Assembly: GCF_036323735.1 (NCBI RefSeq)
Contig: NC_086036.1
Coordinates: 38,376,550 to 38,440,549 of the forward strand
Length of the DNA: 64,000 nucleotides
DNA from: Rattus norvegicus
Taxonomy: Eukaryota > Chordata > Mammalia > Rodentia > Muridae
Direction: 5' to 3'
Position numbers and translations under genes: made by a program. Positions within the stretch are counted from its first letter, which is position 1. Every line of letters starts with the position of its first letter. Below, in pieces: positions 35,611 through 49,822 of this stretch. The notes beneath the pieces were generated by a model. That model was not told where the DNA came from. It ran no database searches and worked only from the letters and a program-made list of their open reading frames with translations.

Positions 35611-38600
35611 TCCCATTGGGAACTCACTGAATTCGCCTAGAAATTTTGATTCCATTCGTGAAAATTTTTCTATATCCCGAACAGTCCACTTATTACTACT
35701 GCGGCCTATTGGGAACTAACCGAATTCACCATGTTACTCAGATTCGGCACACCAAATTTTGATAAATCTTTAGAAGTACGCATATTACAAGAGCCTGCTA
35801 CTGGGAACTAACTGAATTCACAGAGAAACAGTGTTTCCGTTCCTTAAAACGTTGCTCTATCTTGAATAACAAGCTTATTACATGCGAATCCTATTGGGAA
35901 CCTACTGAATTCACCATGATACTTAGAGTCCGTTCCTTAAAATGTTGTTACATATTGAAAAGCACACTCATACAAGCATGTCCCATTGGGAACTCACTGA
36001 ATTTGCCTCGAAATTTTGATTCCATTCGTGAAAATTTTTCTATATCCCGAACAGTCCACTTATTACTACTGCGGCCTATTGGGAACTAACCGAATTCACC
36101 ATGTTACTCAGATTCGGCACACCAAATTTTGATAAGTCTTTAGAAGTACGCATATTACAAAGGCCTGCTACTGGGAACTAACTGAATTCACAGAGAAACA
36201 GTGTTTCCGTACCTTAAAACGTTGCTCTATCTTGAACAACAAGCTTATTACATGCGAATACTATTGGGAACCTACTGAATTCACCATGATACTTAGAGTC
36301 CGTTCCTTAAAATGTTGTTACATATTGAAAAGCACACTCATACAAGCATGTCCCATTGGGAACTCACTGAATTCGCCTAGAAATTTTGATTCCATTCGTG
36401 AAAATTTTTCTATATCCCGAACAGTCCACTTATTACTACTGCGGCCTATTGGGAACTAACCGAATTCACCATGTTACTCAGATTCATCACACCAAATTTT
36501 GATAAATCTTTAGAAGTACGCATATTACAAGAGCCTGCTACTGGGAACTAACTGAATTCACAGAGAAACAGTGTTTCCGTACCTTAAAACGCTGCTCTAT
36601 CTTGAATAACAAGCTTATTACATGCGAATCCTATTGGGAACCTACTGAATTCACCATGATACTTAGAGTCCGTTCCTTAAAATGTTGTTACATATTGAAA
36701 AGCACACTCATAAAAGCGTGTCCCTTTGGGAACTCACTGAATTCGCCTAGAAATTTTGATTCCATTCGTGAAAATTTTTCCATATCCCAAACAGTCCACT
36801 TATTACTACTGCGGCCTACTGGGAACTAACCGAATTCACCATGTTATCAGATTCGGCACACCAAATTTTGATAAGTCTTTAGAAGTACGCATATTATAAA
36901 GGCCTGCTACTGGGAACTAACTGAATTCACAGAGAAACAGTGTTTCCGTACCTTAAAACGTTGCTCTATCTTGAACAACAAGCTTATTACATGCGAATCC
37001 TATTGGGAACCTACTGAATTCACCATGATACTTAGAGTCCGTTCCTTAAAATGTTGTTACATATTGAAAAGCACACTCATACAAGCATGTCCCATTGGGA
37101 ACTCACTGAATTCGCCTAGAAATTTTGATTCCATTCGTGAAAATTTTTCTATATCCCGAACAGTCCACTTATTACTACTGCGGCCTATTGGGAACTAACC
37201 GAATTCACCATGTTACTCAGATTCGGCACACCAAATTTTGATAAATCTTTAGAAGTACGCATATTACAAGAGCCTGCTACTGGGAACTAACTGAATTCAC
37301 AGAGAAACAGTGTTTCCGTTCCTTAAAACGCTGCTCTATCTTGAATAACAAGCTTATTACATGCGAATCCTATTGGGAACCTACTGATTTCACCATGATA
37401 CTTAGAGTCCGTTCCTTAAAATGTTGTTACATATTGAAAAGCACACTCATACAAGCATGTCCCATTGGGAACTCACTGAATTTGCCTCGAAATTTTGATT
37501 CCATTCGTGAAAATTTTTCTATATCCCGAACAGTCCACTTATCACTACTGCGGCCTATTGGGAACTAACCGAATTCACCATGTTACTCAGATTCGGCACA
37601 CCAAATTTTGATAAGTCTTTAGAAGTACGCATATTACAAAGGCCTGCTACTGGGAACTAACTGAATTCACAGAGAAACAATGTTTCCGTACCTTAAAACG
37701 TTGCTCTATCTTGAACAACAAGCTTATTACATGCGAATCCTATTGGGAACCTACTGAATTCACCATGATACTTAGAGTCCGTTCCTTAAAATGTTGTTAC
37801 ATATTGAAAAGCACACTCATACAAGCATGTCCCATTGGGAACTCACTGAATTCGCCTAGAAATTTTGATTCCATTCGTGAAAATTTTTCTATATCCCGAA
37901 CAGTCCTCTTATTACTACTGCGGCCTATTGGGAACTAACCGAATTCACCATGTTACTCAGATTCGGCACACCAAATTTTGATAAATCTTTAGAAGTACGC
38001 ATATTACAAGAGCCTGCTACTGGGAACTAACTGAATTCACAGAGAAACAGTGTTTCCGTTCCTTAAAACGTTGCTCTATCTTGAATAACAAGCTTATTAC
38101 ATGCGAATCCTATTGGGAACCTACTGAATTCACCATGATACTTAGAGTCCGTTCCTTAAAATGTTGTTACATATTGAAAAGCACAGTCATACAAGCATGT
38201 CCCATTGGGAACTCACTGAATTTGCCTAGAAATTTTGATTCCATTCCTGAAAATTTTTCTATATCCTGAACAGTCCACTTATAACTACTGCGGCCTATTG
38301 GGAACTAACCGAATTCACCATGTTACTCAGATTCGGCACACCAAATTTTGATAAGTCTTTAGAAGTACGCATATTACAAAGGCCTGCTACTGGGAACTAA
38401 CTGAATTCACAGAGAAACAGTGTTTCCGTTCCTTAAAACGTTGCTCTATCTTGAATAACAAGCTTATTACATGCGAATCCTATTGGGAACCTACTGAATT
38501 CACCATGATACTTAGAGTCCGTTCCTTAAAATGTTGTTACATATTGAAAAGCACACTCATACAAGCATGTCCCATTGGGAACTCACTGAATTCGCCTAGA

Positions 38601-38744
38601 AATTTTGATTCCATTCGTGAAAATTTTTCTATATCCCGAACAGTCCACTTATTACTACTGCGGCCTATTGGGAACTAACCGAATTCACCATGTTACTCAG
38701 ATTCGGCACACCAAATTTTGATAAATCTTTAGAATTATGCATAT

Positions 38745-41700
38745 TACAAAGGCCTGCTACTGGGAACTAACTGAATTCACAGAGAAACAGTGTTTCCGTT
38801 CCTTAAAACGTTGCTCTATCTTGAATAACAAGCTTATTACATGCGAATCCTATTGGGAACCTACTGAATTCACCATGATACTTAGAGTCCGTTCCTTAAA
38901 ATGTTGTTACATATTGAAAAGCACACTCATACAAGCATGTCCCATTGGGAACTCACTGAATTCGCCTAGAAATTTTGATTCCATTCGTGAAAATTTTTCT
39001 ATATCCCGAACAGTCCACTTATTACTACTGCGGCCTATTGGGAACTAACCGAATTCACCATGTTACTCAGATTCGGCACACCAAATTTTGATAAATCTTT
39101 AGAATTATGCATATTACAAGAGCCTGCTACTGGGAACTAACTGAATTCACAGAGAAACAGTGTTTCCGTTCCTTAAAACGTTGCTCTATCTTGAATAACA
39201 AGCATATTACATGCGAATCCTATTGGGAACCTACTGAATTCACCATGATACTTAGAGTCCGTTCCTTAAAATGTTGTTACTCAGATTCGGCACACCAAAT
39301 TTTGATAAGTCTTTAGAAGTACGCATATTACAAAGGCCTGCTACTGGGAACTAACTGAATTCACAGAGAAACAGTGTTTCCGTTCCTTAAAACGTTGCTC
39401 TATCTTGAATAACAAGCTTATTACATGCGAATCCTATTGGGAACCTACTTAATTCACCATGATACTTAGAGTCCGTTCCTTAAAATGTTGTTACATATTG
39501 AAAAGCACACTCACACAAGCATGTCCCATTGTGAACTCACTGAATTCGCCTAGAAATTTTGATTCCATTCGTGAAAATTTTTCTATATCCCGAACAGTCC
39601 ACTTATAACTACTGCGGCCTATTGGGAACTAACCGAATTCACCATGTTACTCAGATTCGGCACACAAATTTTGATAAATCTTTAGAATTATGCATATTAC
39701 AAGAGCCTGCTACTGGGAACTAACTGAATTCACAGAGAAACAGTGTTTCCGTTCCTTAAAACGTTGCTCTATCTTGAAAAACAATCTTATTACATGCGAA
39801 TCCTATTGGGAACCTACTGAATTCACCATGATACTTAGAGTCCGTTCCTTAAAATGTTGTTGCATATTGAAAAGCACACTCATACAAGCATGTCCCATTG
39901 GGAACTCACTGAATTTGCCTAGAAATTTTGATTCCATTCGTGAAAATTTTTCTATATCCCGAACAGTCCACTTATTACTACTGCGGCCTATTGGGAACTA
40001 ACCGAATTCACCATGTTACTCAGATTCGGCACACCAAATTTTGATAAGTCTTTAGAAGTACGCATATTATAAAGGCCTGCTACTGGGAACTAACTGAATT
40101 CACAGAGAAACAGTGTTTCCGTACCTTAAAACGTTGCTCTATCTTGAACTACAAGCTTATTACATGCGAATCCTTTTGGGAACCTACTGAATTCACCATG
40201 ATACTTAGAGTCCGTTCCTTAAAATGTTGTTACATATTGAAAAGCACACTCATACAAGCATGTCCCATTGGGAACTCACTGAATTCGCCTAGAAATTTTG
40301 ATTCCATTCGTGAAAATTTTTCTATATCCCGAACAGTCCACTTATTACTACTGCGGCCTATTGGGAACTAACCGAATTCACCATGTTACTCAGATTCGTC
40401 ACACCAAATTTTGATAAATCTTTAGAAGTACGCATATTACAAGAGCCTGCTACTGGGAACTAACTGAATTCACAGAGAAACAGTGTTTCCGTTCCTTAAA
40501 ACTTTGCTCAATCTTGAACAACAAGCTTATTACATGCGAATCCTATTGGGAACCTACTGAATTCACCATGATACTTAGAGTCCGTTCCTTAAAATGTTGT
40601 TACATATTGAAAAGCACACTCATACAAGCGTGTCCCTTTGGGAACTCACTGAATTCGCCTAGAAATTTTGATTCCATTCGTGAAAATTTTTCTATATCCC
40701 GAACAGTCCACTTATTACTACTGCGGCCTATTGGGAACTAACCGAATTCACCATGTTACTCAGATTCGGCACACCAAATTTTGATAAATCTTTAGAAGTA
40801 CGCATATTACAAGAGCCTGCTACTGGGAACTAACTGAATTCACAGAGAAACAGTGTTTCCGTTCCTTAAAACGTTGCTCTATCTTGAATAACAAGCTTAT
40901 TACATGCGAATCCTATTGGGAACCTACTGAATTCACCATGATACTTAGAGTCCGTTCCTTAAAATGTTGTTACATATTGAAAAGCACACTCATACAAGCA
41001 TGTCCCATTGGGAACTCACTGAATTTGCCTCGAAATTTTGATTCCATTCGTGAAAATTTTTCTATATCCCGAACAGTCCACTTATTACTACTGCGGCCTA
41101 TTGGGAACTAACCGAATTCACCATGTTACTCAGATTCGGCACACCAAATTTTGATAAGTCTTTAGAAGTACGCATATTACAAAGGCCTGCTACTGGGAAC
41201 TAACTGAATTCACATAGAAACAGTGTTTCCGTACCTTAAAACGTTGCTCTATCTTGAACAACAAGCTTATTACATGCGAATACTATTGGGAACCTACTGA
41301 ATTCACCATGATACTTAGAGTCCGTTCCTTAAAATGTTGTTACATATTGAAAAGCACACTCATACAAGCATGTCCCATTGGGAACTCACTGAATTCGCCT
41401 AGAAATTTTGATTCCATTCGTGAAATTTTTCTATATCCCGAACAGTCCACTTATTACTACTGCGGCCTATTGGGAACTAACCGAATTCACCATGTTACTC
41501 AGATTCGTCACACCAAATTTTGATAAATCTTTAGAAGTACGCATATTACAAAGGCCTGCTACTGGGAACTAACTGATTTCAGAGAGAAACAGTATTTCCG
41601 TACCTTAAAACGTTGCTCTATCTTGAACAACAAGCTTATTACATGCGAGTCCTATTGGGAACCTACTGAATTCACAATGATATTTAGAGTCCGTTCCTTA

Positions 41701-43026
41701 AAATGTTGTTACATATTGAAAAGCACACTCATACAAGCATGTCCCATTGGGAACTCACTGAATTCGCCTAGAAATTTTGATTCCATTCGTGAAAATTTTT
41801 CTATATCCCGAACAGTCCACTTATTACTACTGCGGCCTATTGGGAACTAACCGAATTCACCATGTTACTCAGATTCGGCACACCAAATTTTGATAAATCT
41901 TTAGAAGTACGCATATTACAAGAGCCTGCTACTGGGAACTAACTGAATTCACAGAGAAACAGTGTTTCCGTACCTTAAAACGCTGCTCTATCTTGAATAC
42001 CAAGCTTATTACATGCGAATCCTATTGGGAACCTACTGAATTCACCATGATACTTAGAGTCTGTTCCTTAAAATGTTGTTACATATTGAAAAGCACACTC
42101 ATACAATAGTGTCCCTTTGGGAACTCACTGAATTCGCCTAGAAATTTTGATTCCATTCGTGAAAATTTTTCTATATCCCGAACAGTCCACTTATTACTAC
42201 TGCGGCCTATTGGGAACTAACCGAATTCACCATGTTACTCTGATTCGGCACACCAAATTTTGATAAATCTTTAGAAGTACGCATATTACAAGAGCCTGCT
42301 ACTGGGAACTAACTGAATTCACAGAGAAACAGTGTTTCCGTACCTTAAAACGCTGCTCTATCTTGAATAACAAGCTTATTACATGCGAATCCTATTGGGA
42401 ACCTACTGAATTCACCATGATACTTAGAGTCCGTTCCTTAAAATGTTGTTACATATTGAAAAGCACACTCATACAAGCGTGTCCCTTTGGGAACTCACTG
42501 AATTCGCCTAGAAATTTTGATTCCATTCGTGAAAATTTTTCTATATCCCGAACAGTCCACTTATTTCTACTGCGGCCTATTGGGAACTAACCGAATTCAC
42601 CATGTTACTCAGATTCGGCACACCAAATTTTGATAAATCTTTAGAAGTACGCATATTACAAGAGCCTGCTACTGGGAACTAACTGAATTCACAGAGAAAC
42701 AGTGTTTCCGTTCCTTAAAACGCTGCTCTATCTTGAATAACAAGCTTATTACATGCGAATCCTATTGGGAACCTACTGAATTCACCATGATACTTAGAGT
42801 CCGTTCCTTAAAATGTTGTTACATATTGAAAAGCACACTCATACAAGCATGTCCCATTGGGAACTCACTGAATTTGCCTAGAAATTTTGATTCCATTCGT
42901 GAAAATTTTTCTATATCCCGAACAGTCCACTTATTACTACTGAGGCCTATTGGGAACTAACCGAATTCACCATGTTACTCAGATTCGGCACACCAAATTT
43001 TGATAAGTCTTTAGAAGTACGCATAT
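38745..43026 (+). repeat. 4,282-bp tandem duplication, first copy
   Basis: Twelve monomers, one of them the fused form. Rare changes include CCTACTTAATTC (39444), CATTGTGAACTC (39530), CTTATAACTAC (39603), ACACAAATTTTG (39661), GAAAAACAATC (39775), GAACTACAAGC (40145), CCTTTTGGG (40172), AACTTTGCTC (40500), CACATAGAAAC (41211), CTGATTTCAGAGAG (41574), ATATTTAGAG (41680), GAATACCAAGC (41996), ACAATAGTG (42103), TTACTCTGATTCGG (42234), TTATTTCTAC (42561) and CTGAGGCC (42941). The left edge is set where s1 changes from GAATTATGC to the shared end AAAGGCC. Confidence 0.9.
39040..39345 (+). repeat. fused monomer with 156-bp internal deletion, copy 2
   Basis: Identical junction at 39275-39280. Same monomer type (GAATTATGCATATT, AAGCATATT), so it derives from the same event as the copy at 33.5 kb. 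Confidence 0.92.
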
Positions 43027-46000
43027 TACAAAGGCCTGCTACTGGGAACTAACTGAATTCACAGAGAAACAGTGTTTCCGTTCCTTAAAACGTTGCTCTA
43101 TCTTGAATAACAAGCTTATTACATGCGAATCCTATTGGGAACCTACTGAATTCACCATGATACTTAGAGTCCGTTCCTTAAAATGTTGTTACATATTGAA
43201 AAGCACACTCATACAAGCATGTCCCATTGGGAACTCACTGAATTCGCCTAGAAATTTTGATTCCATTCGTGAAAATTTTTCTATATCCCGAACAGTCCAC
43301 TTATTACTACTGCGGCCTATTGGGAACTAACCGAATTCACCATGTTACTCAGATTCGGCACACCAAATTTTGATAAATCTTTAGAATTATGCATATTACA
43401 AGAGCCTGCTACTGGGAACTAACTGAATTCACAGAGAAACAGTGTTTCCGTTCCTTAAAACGTTGCTCTATCTTGAATAACAAGCATATTACATGCGAAT
43501 CCTATTGGGAACCTACTGAATTCACCATGATACTTAGAGTCCGTTCCTTAAAATGTTGTTACTCAGATTCGGCACACCAAATTTTGATAAGTCTTTAGAA
43601 GTACGCATATTACAAAGGCCTGCTACTGGGAACTAACTGAATTCACAGAGAAACAGTGTTTCCGTTCCTTAAAACGTTGCTCTATCTTGAATAACAAGCT
43701 TATTACATGCGAATCCTATTGGGAACCTACTTAATTCACCATGATACTTAGAGTCCGTTCCTTAAAATGTTGTTACATATTGAAAAGCACACTCACACAA
43801 GCATGTCCCATTGTGAACTCACTGAATTCGCCTAGAAATTTTGATTCCATTCGTGAAAATTTTTCTATATCCCGAACAGTCCACTTATAACTACTGCGGC
43901 CTATTGGGAACTAACCGAATTCACCATGTTACTCAGATTCGGCACACAAATTTTGATAAATCTTTAGAATTATGCATATTACAAGAGCCTGCTACTGGGA
44001 ACTAACTGAATTCACAGAGAAACAGTGTTTCCGTTCCTTAAAACGTTGCTCTATCTTGAAAAACAATCTTATTACATGCGAATCCTATTGGGAACCTACT
44101 GAATTCACCATGATACTTAGAGTCCGTTCCTTAAAATGTTGTTGCATATTGAAAAGCACACTCATACAAGCATGTCCCATTGGGAACTCACTGAATTTGC
44201 CTAGAAATTTTGATTCCATTCGTGAAAATTTTTCTATATCCCGAACAGTCCACTTATTACTACTGCGGCCTATTGGGAACTAACCGAATTCACCATGTTA
44301 CTCAGATTCGGCACACCAAATTTTGATAAGTCTTTAGAAGTACGCATATTATAAAGGCCTGCTACTGGGAACTAACTGAATTCACAGAGAAACAGTGTTT
44401 CCGTACCTTAAAACGTTGCTCTATCTTGAACTACAAGCTTATTACATGCGAATCCTTTTGGGAACCTACTGAATTCACCATGATACTTAGAGTCCGTTCC
44501 TTAAAATGTTGTTACATATTGAAAAGCACACTCATACAAGCATGTCCCATTGGGAACTCACTGAATTCGCCTAGAAATTTTGATTCCATTCGTGAAAATT
44601 TTTCTATATCCCGAACAGTCCACTTATTACTACTGCGGCCTATTGGGAACTAACCGAATTCACCATGTTACTCAGATTCGTCACACCAAATTTTGATAAA
44701 TCTTTAGAAGTACGCATATTACAAGAGCCTGCTACTGGGAACTAACTGAATTCACAGAGAAACAGTGTTTCCGTTCCTTAAAACTTTGCTCAATCTTGAA
44801 CAACAAGCTTATTACATGCGAATCCTATTGGGAACCTACTGAATTCACCATGATACTTAGAGTCCGTTCCTTAAAATGTTGTTACATATTGAAAAGCACA
44901 CTCATACAAGCGTGTCCCTTTGGGAACTCACTGAATTCGCCTAGAAATTTTGATTCCATTCGTGAAAATTTTTCTATATCCCGAACAGTCCACTTATTAC
45001 TACTGCGGCCTATTGGGAACTAACCGAATTCACCATGTTACTCAGATTCGGCACACCAAATTTTGATAAATCTTTAGAAGTACGCATATTACAAGAGCCT
45101 GCTACTGGGAACTAACTGAATTCACAGAGAAACAGTGTTTCCGTTCCTTAAAACGTTGCTCTATCTTGAATAACAAGCTTATTACATGCGAATCCTATTG
45201 GGAACCTACTGAATTCACCATGATACTTAGAGTCCGTTCCTTAAAATGTTGTTACATATTGAAAAGCACACTCATACAAGCATGTCCCATTGGGAACTCA
45301 CTGAATTTGCCTCGAAATTTTGATTCCATTCGTGAAAATTTTTCTATATCCCGAACAGTCCACTTATTACTACTGCGGCCTATTGGGAACTAACCGAATT
45401 CACCATGTTACTCAGATTCGGCACACCAAATTTTGATAAGTCTTTAGAAGTACGCATATTACAAAGGCCTGCTACTGGGAACTAACTGAATTCACATAGA
45501 AACAGTGTTTCCGTACCTTAAAACGTTGCTCTATCTTGAACAACAAGCTTATTACATGCGAATACTATTGGGAACCTACTGAATTCACCATGATACTTAG
45601 AGTCCGTTCCTTAAAATGTTGTTACATATTGAAAAGCACACTCATACAAGCATGTCCCATTGGGAACTCACTGAATTCGCCTAGAAATTTTGATTCCATT
45701 CGTGAAATTTTTCTATATCCCGAACAGTCCACTTATTACTACTGCGGCCTATTGGGAACTAACCGAATTCACCATGTTACTCAGATTCGTCACACCAAAT
45801 TTTGATAAATCTTTAGAAGTACGCATATTACAAAGGCCTGCTACTGGGAACTAACTGATTTCAGAGAGAAACAGTATTTCCGTACCTTAAAACGTTGCTC
45901 TATCTTGAACAACAAGCTTATTACATGCGAGTCCTATTGGGAACCTACTGAATTCACAATGATATTTAGAGTCCGTTCCTTAAAATGTTGTTACATATTG

Positions 46001-47308
46001 AAAAGCACACTCATACAAGCATGTCCCATTGGGAACTCACTGAATTCGCCTAGAAATTTTGATTCCATTCGTGAAAATTTTTCTATATCCCGAACAGTCC
46101 ACTTATTACTACTGCGGCCTATTGGGAACTAACCGAATTCACCATGTTACTCAGATTCGGCACACCAAATTTTGATAAATCTTTAGAAGTACGCATATTA
46201 CAAGAGCCTGCTACTGGGAACTAACTGAATTCACAGAGAAACAGTGTTTCCGTACCTTAAAACGCTGCTCTATCTTGAATACCAAGCTTATTACATGCGA
46301 ATCCTATTGGGAACCTACTGAATTCACCATGATACTTAGAGTCTGTTCCTTAAAATGTTGTTACATATTGAAAAGCACACTCATACAATAGTGTCCCTTT
46401 GGGAACTCACTGAATTCGCCTAGAAATTTTGATTCCATTCGTGAAAATTTTTCTATATCCCGAACAGTCCACTTATTACTACTGCGGCCTATTGGGAACT
46501 AACCGAATTCACCATGTTACTCTGATTCGGCACACCAAATTTTGATAAATCTTTAGAAGTACGCATATTACAAGAGCCTGCTACTGGGAACTAACTGAAT
46601 TCACAGAGAAACAGTGTTTCCGTACCTTAAAACGCTGCTCTATCTTGAATAACAAGCTTATTACATGCGAATCCTATTGGGAACCTACTGAATTCACCAT
46701 GATACTTAGAGTCCGTTCCTTAAAATGTTGTTACATATTGAAAAGCACACTCATACAAGCGTGTCCCTTTGGGAACTCACTGAATTCGCCTAGAAATTTT
46801 GATTCCATTCGTGAAAATTTTTCTATATCCCGAACAGTCCACTTATTTCTACTGCGGCCTATTGGGAACTAACCGAATTCACCATGTTACTCAGATTCGG
46901 CACACCAAATTTTGATAAATCTTTAGAAGTACGCATATTACAAGAGCCTGCTACTGGGAACTAACTGAATTCACAGAGAAACAGTGTTTCCGTTCCTTAA
47001 AACGCTGCTCTATCTTGAATAACAAGCTTATTACATGCGAATCCTATTGGGAACCTACTGAATTCACCATGATACTTAGAGTCCGTTCCTTAAAATGTTG
47101 TTACATATTGAAAAGCACACTCATACAAGCATGTCCCATTGGGAACTCACTGAATTTGCCTAGAAATTTTGATTCCATTCGTGAAAATTTTTCTATATCC
47201 CGAACAGTCCACTTATTACTACTGAGGCCTATTGGGAACTAACCGAATTCACCATGTTACTCAGATTCGGCACACCAAATTTTGATAAGTCTTTAGAAGT
47301 ACGCATAT
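43027..47308 (+). repeat. 4,282-bp tandem duplication, second copy
   Basis: Carries every rare change listed for the first copy at +4,282 bp; I found no difference by eye. Similarity runs past the nominal end to 47489, where CACAGTCATAC replaces CACACTCATAC and the array moves into another monomer type. Confidence 0.9.
43322..43627 (+). repeat. fused monomer with 156-bp internal deletion, copy 3
   Basis: Identical junction at 43557-43562, exactly 4,282 bp after copy 2, because both lie in the 4,282-bp tandem duplication. Confidence 0.92.
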
Positions 47309-47630
47309 TACAAAGGCCTGCTACTGGGAACTAACTGAATTCACAGAGAAACAGTGTTTCCGTTCCTTAAAACGTTGCTCTATCTTGAATAACAAGCTTA
47401 TTACATGCGAATCCTATTGGGAACCTACTGAATTCACCATGATACTTAGAGTCCGTTCCTTAAAATGTTGTTACATATTGAAAAGCACAGTCATACAAGC
47501 ATGTCCCATTGGGAACTCACTGAATTTGCCTAGAAATTTTGATTCCATTCCTGAAAATTTTTCTATATCCCGAACAGTCCACTTATTACTACTGCGGCCT
47601 ATTGGGAACTAACCGAATTCACCATGTTAC

Positions 47631-49722
47631 TCAGATTCGGCACACCAAATTTTGATAAGTCTTTAGAAGTACGCATATTACAAAGGCCTGCTACTGGGAA
47701 CTAACTGAATTCACAGAGAAACAGTGTTTCCGTTCCTTAAAACGTTGCTCTATCTTGAATAACAAGCTTATTACATGCGAATCCTATTGGGAACCTACTG
47801 AATTCACCATGATACTTAGAGTCCGTTCCTTAAAATGTTGTTACATATTGAAAAGCACACTCATACAAGCATGTCCCATTGGGAACTCACTGAATTCGCC
47901 TAGAAATTTTGATTCCATTCGTGAAAATTTTTCTATATCCCGAACAGTCCACTTATTACTACTGCGGCCTATTGGGAACTAACCGAATTCACCATGTTAC
48001 TCAGATTCGGCACACCAAATTTTGATAAATCTTTAGAATTATGCATATTACAAGAGCCTGCTACTGGGAACTAACTGAATTCACAGAGAAACAGTGTTTC
48101 CGTTCCTTAAAACGTTGCTCTATCTTGAATAACAAGCATATTACATGCGAATCCTATTGGGAACCTACTGAATTCACCATGATACTTAGAGTCCGTTCCT
48201 TAAAATGTTGTTACATATTGAAAAGCACACTCATACAAGCATGTCCCATTGGGAACTCACTGAATTTGCCTAGAAATTTTGATTCCATTCGTGAAAATTT
48301 TTCTATATCCCGAACAGTCCACTTATTACTACTGCGGCCTATTGGGAACTAACCGAATTCACCATGTTACTCAGATTCGGCACACCAAATTTTGATAAGT
48401 CTTTAGAAGTACGCATATTATAAAGGCCTGCTACTGGGAACTAACTGAATTCACAGAGAAACAGTGTTTCCGTACCTTAAAACGTTGCTCTATCTTGAAC
48501 AACAAACTTATTACATGCGAATCCTATTGGGAACCTACTGAATTCACCATGATACTTAGAGTCCGTTCCTTAAAATGTTGTTACATATTGAAAAGCACAC
48601 TCATACAAGCATGTCCCATTGGGAACTCACTGAATTCGCCTAGAAATTTTGATTCCATTCGTGAAAATTTTTCTATATCCCGAACAGTCCACTTATTACT
48701 ACTGCGGCCTATTGGGAACTAACCGAATTCACCATGTTACTCAGATTCGGCACACCAAATTTTGATAAATCTTTAGAAGTACGCATATTACAAGAGCCTG
48801 CTACTGGGAACTAACTGAATTCACAGAGAAACAGTGTTTCCGTACCTTAAAACGCTGCTCTATCTTGAATAACAAGCTTATTACATGCGAATCCTATTGG
48901 GAACCTACTGAATTCACCATGATACTTAGAGTCCGTTCCTAAAATGTTGTTACATATTGAAAAGCACACTCATACAAGCGTGTCCCTTTGGGAACTCACT
49001 GAATTCGCCTAGAAATTTTGATTCCATTCGTGAAAATTTTTCTATATCCCGAACAGTCCACTTATTACTACTGCGGCCTATTGGGAACTAACCGAATTCA
49101 CCATGTTACTCAGATTCGGCACACCAAATTTTGATAAATCTTTAGAAGTACGCATATTACAAGAGCCTGCTACTGGGAACTAACTGAATTCACAGAGAAA
49201 CAGTGTTTCCGTACCTTAAAACGTTGCTCAATCTTGAACAACAAGCTTATTACATGCGAATCATATTGGGAACCTACTGAATTCACCATGATACTTAGAG
49301 TCCGTTCCTTAAAATGTTGTTACATATTGAAAAGCACACTCATACAAGCGTGTCCCTTTGGGAACTCACTGAATTCGCCTAGAAATTTTGATTCCATTCG
49401 TGAAAATTTTTCTATATCCCGAACAGTCCACTTATTACTACTGCGGCCTATTGGGAACTAACCGAATTCACCATGTTACTCAGATTCGGCACACCAAATT
49501 TTGATAAATCTTTTGAAGTACGCATATTACAAGAGCCTGCTACTGGGAACTAACTGAATTCACTGAGAAACAGTGTTTCCGTTCCTAAAAAAACTGCTCT
49601 ATCTTGAATAACAAGCTTATTACATGCGAATCCTATTGGGAACCTACTGAATTCACCATGATACTGAGAGTCCGTTCCTTAAAATGTTGTTGCATATTGA
49701 AAAGCACACTCATACAAGCATG
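47631..49722 (+). repeat. dispersed duplicate segment, right copy
   Basis: The counterpart of 33.5-35.6 kb, lacking that copy's GAATTCAAATG loss and adding CACTGAGAAAC (49562) and AAAAAACTGC (49587). Its last monomer then gives way to the S-type domain at 49823. Confidence 0.8.
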
Positions 49723-49822
49723 TCCCATTGGGAACTCACTGAATTCGCCTAGAAATTTTGATTCCATTCGTGAAAATTTTTCTATATCCCGAACAGTCCA
49801 CTTATTACTACTGCGGCCTATA

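Larger units (their letters stand above)
29951..38744 (+). repeat. central family domain with ATGCATATT monomers
   Basis: Marked by three types seen almost only in the centre of the window. One has GAATTATGCATATTAC in s1, usually with AAGCATATT in s2. One has CACAGTCATAC with CCATTCCTGAAAA (30102, 32690, 38081, and later 47385). One has CATATTATAAAGGCC in s1, sometimes with GTTATCAG. The first two occurrences of the CACAGTC type are 2,588 bp (seven monomers) apart. Local order is irregular. Confidence 0.78.
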
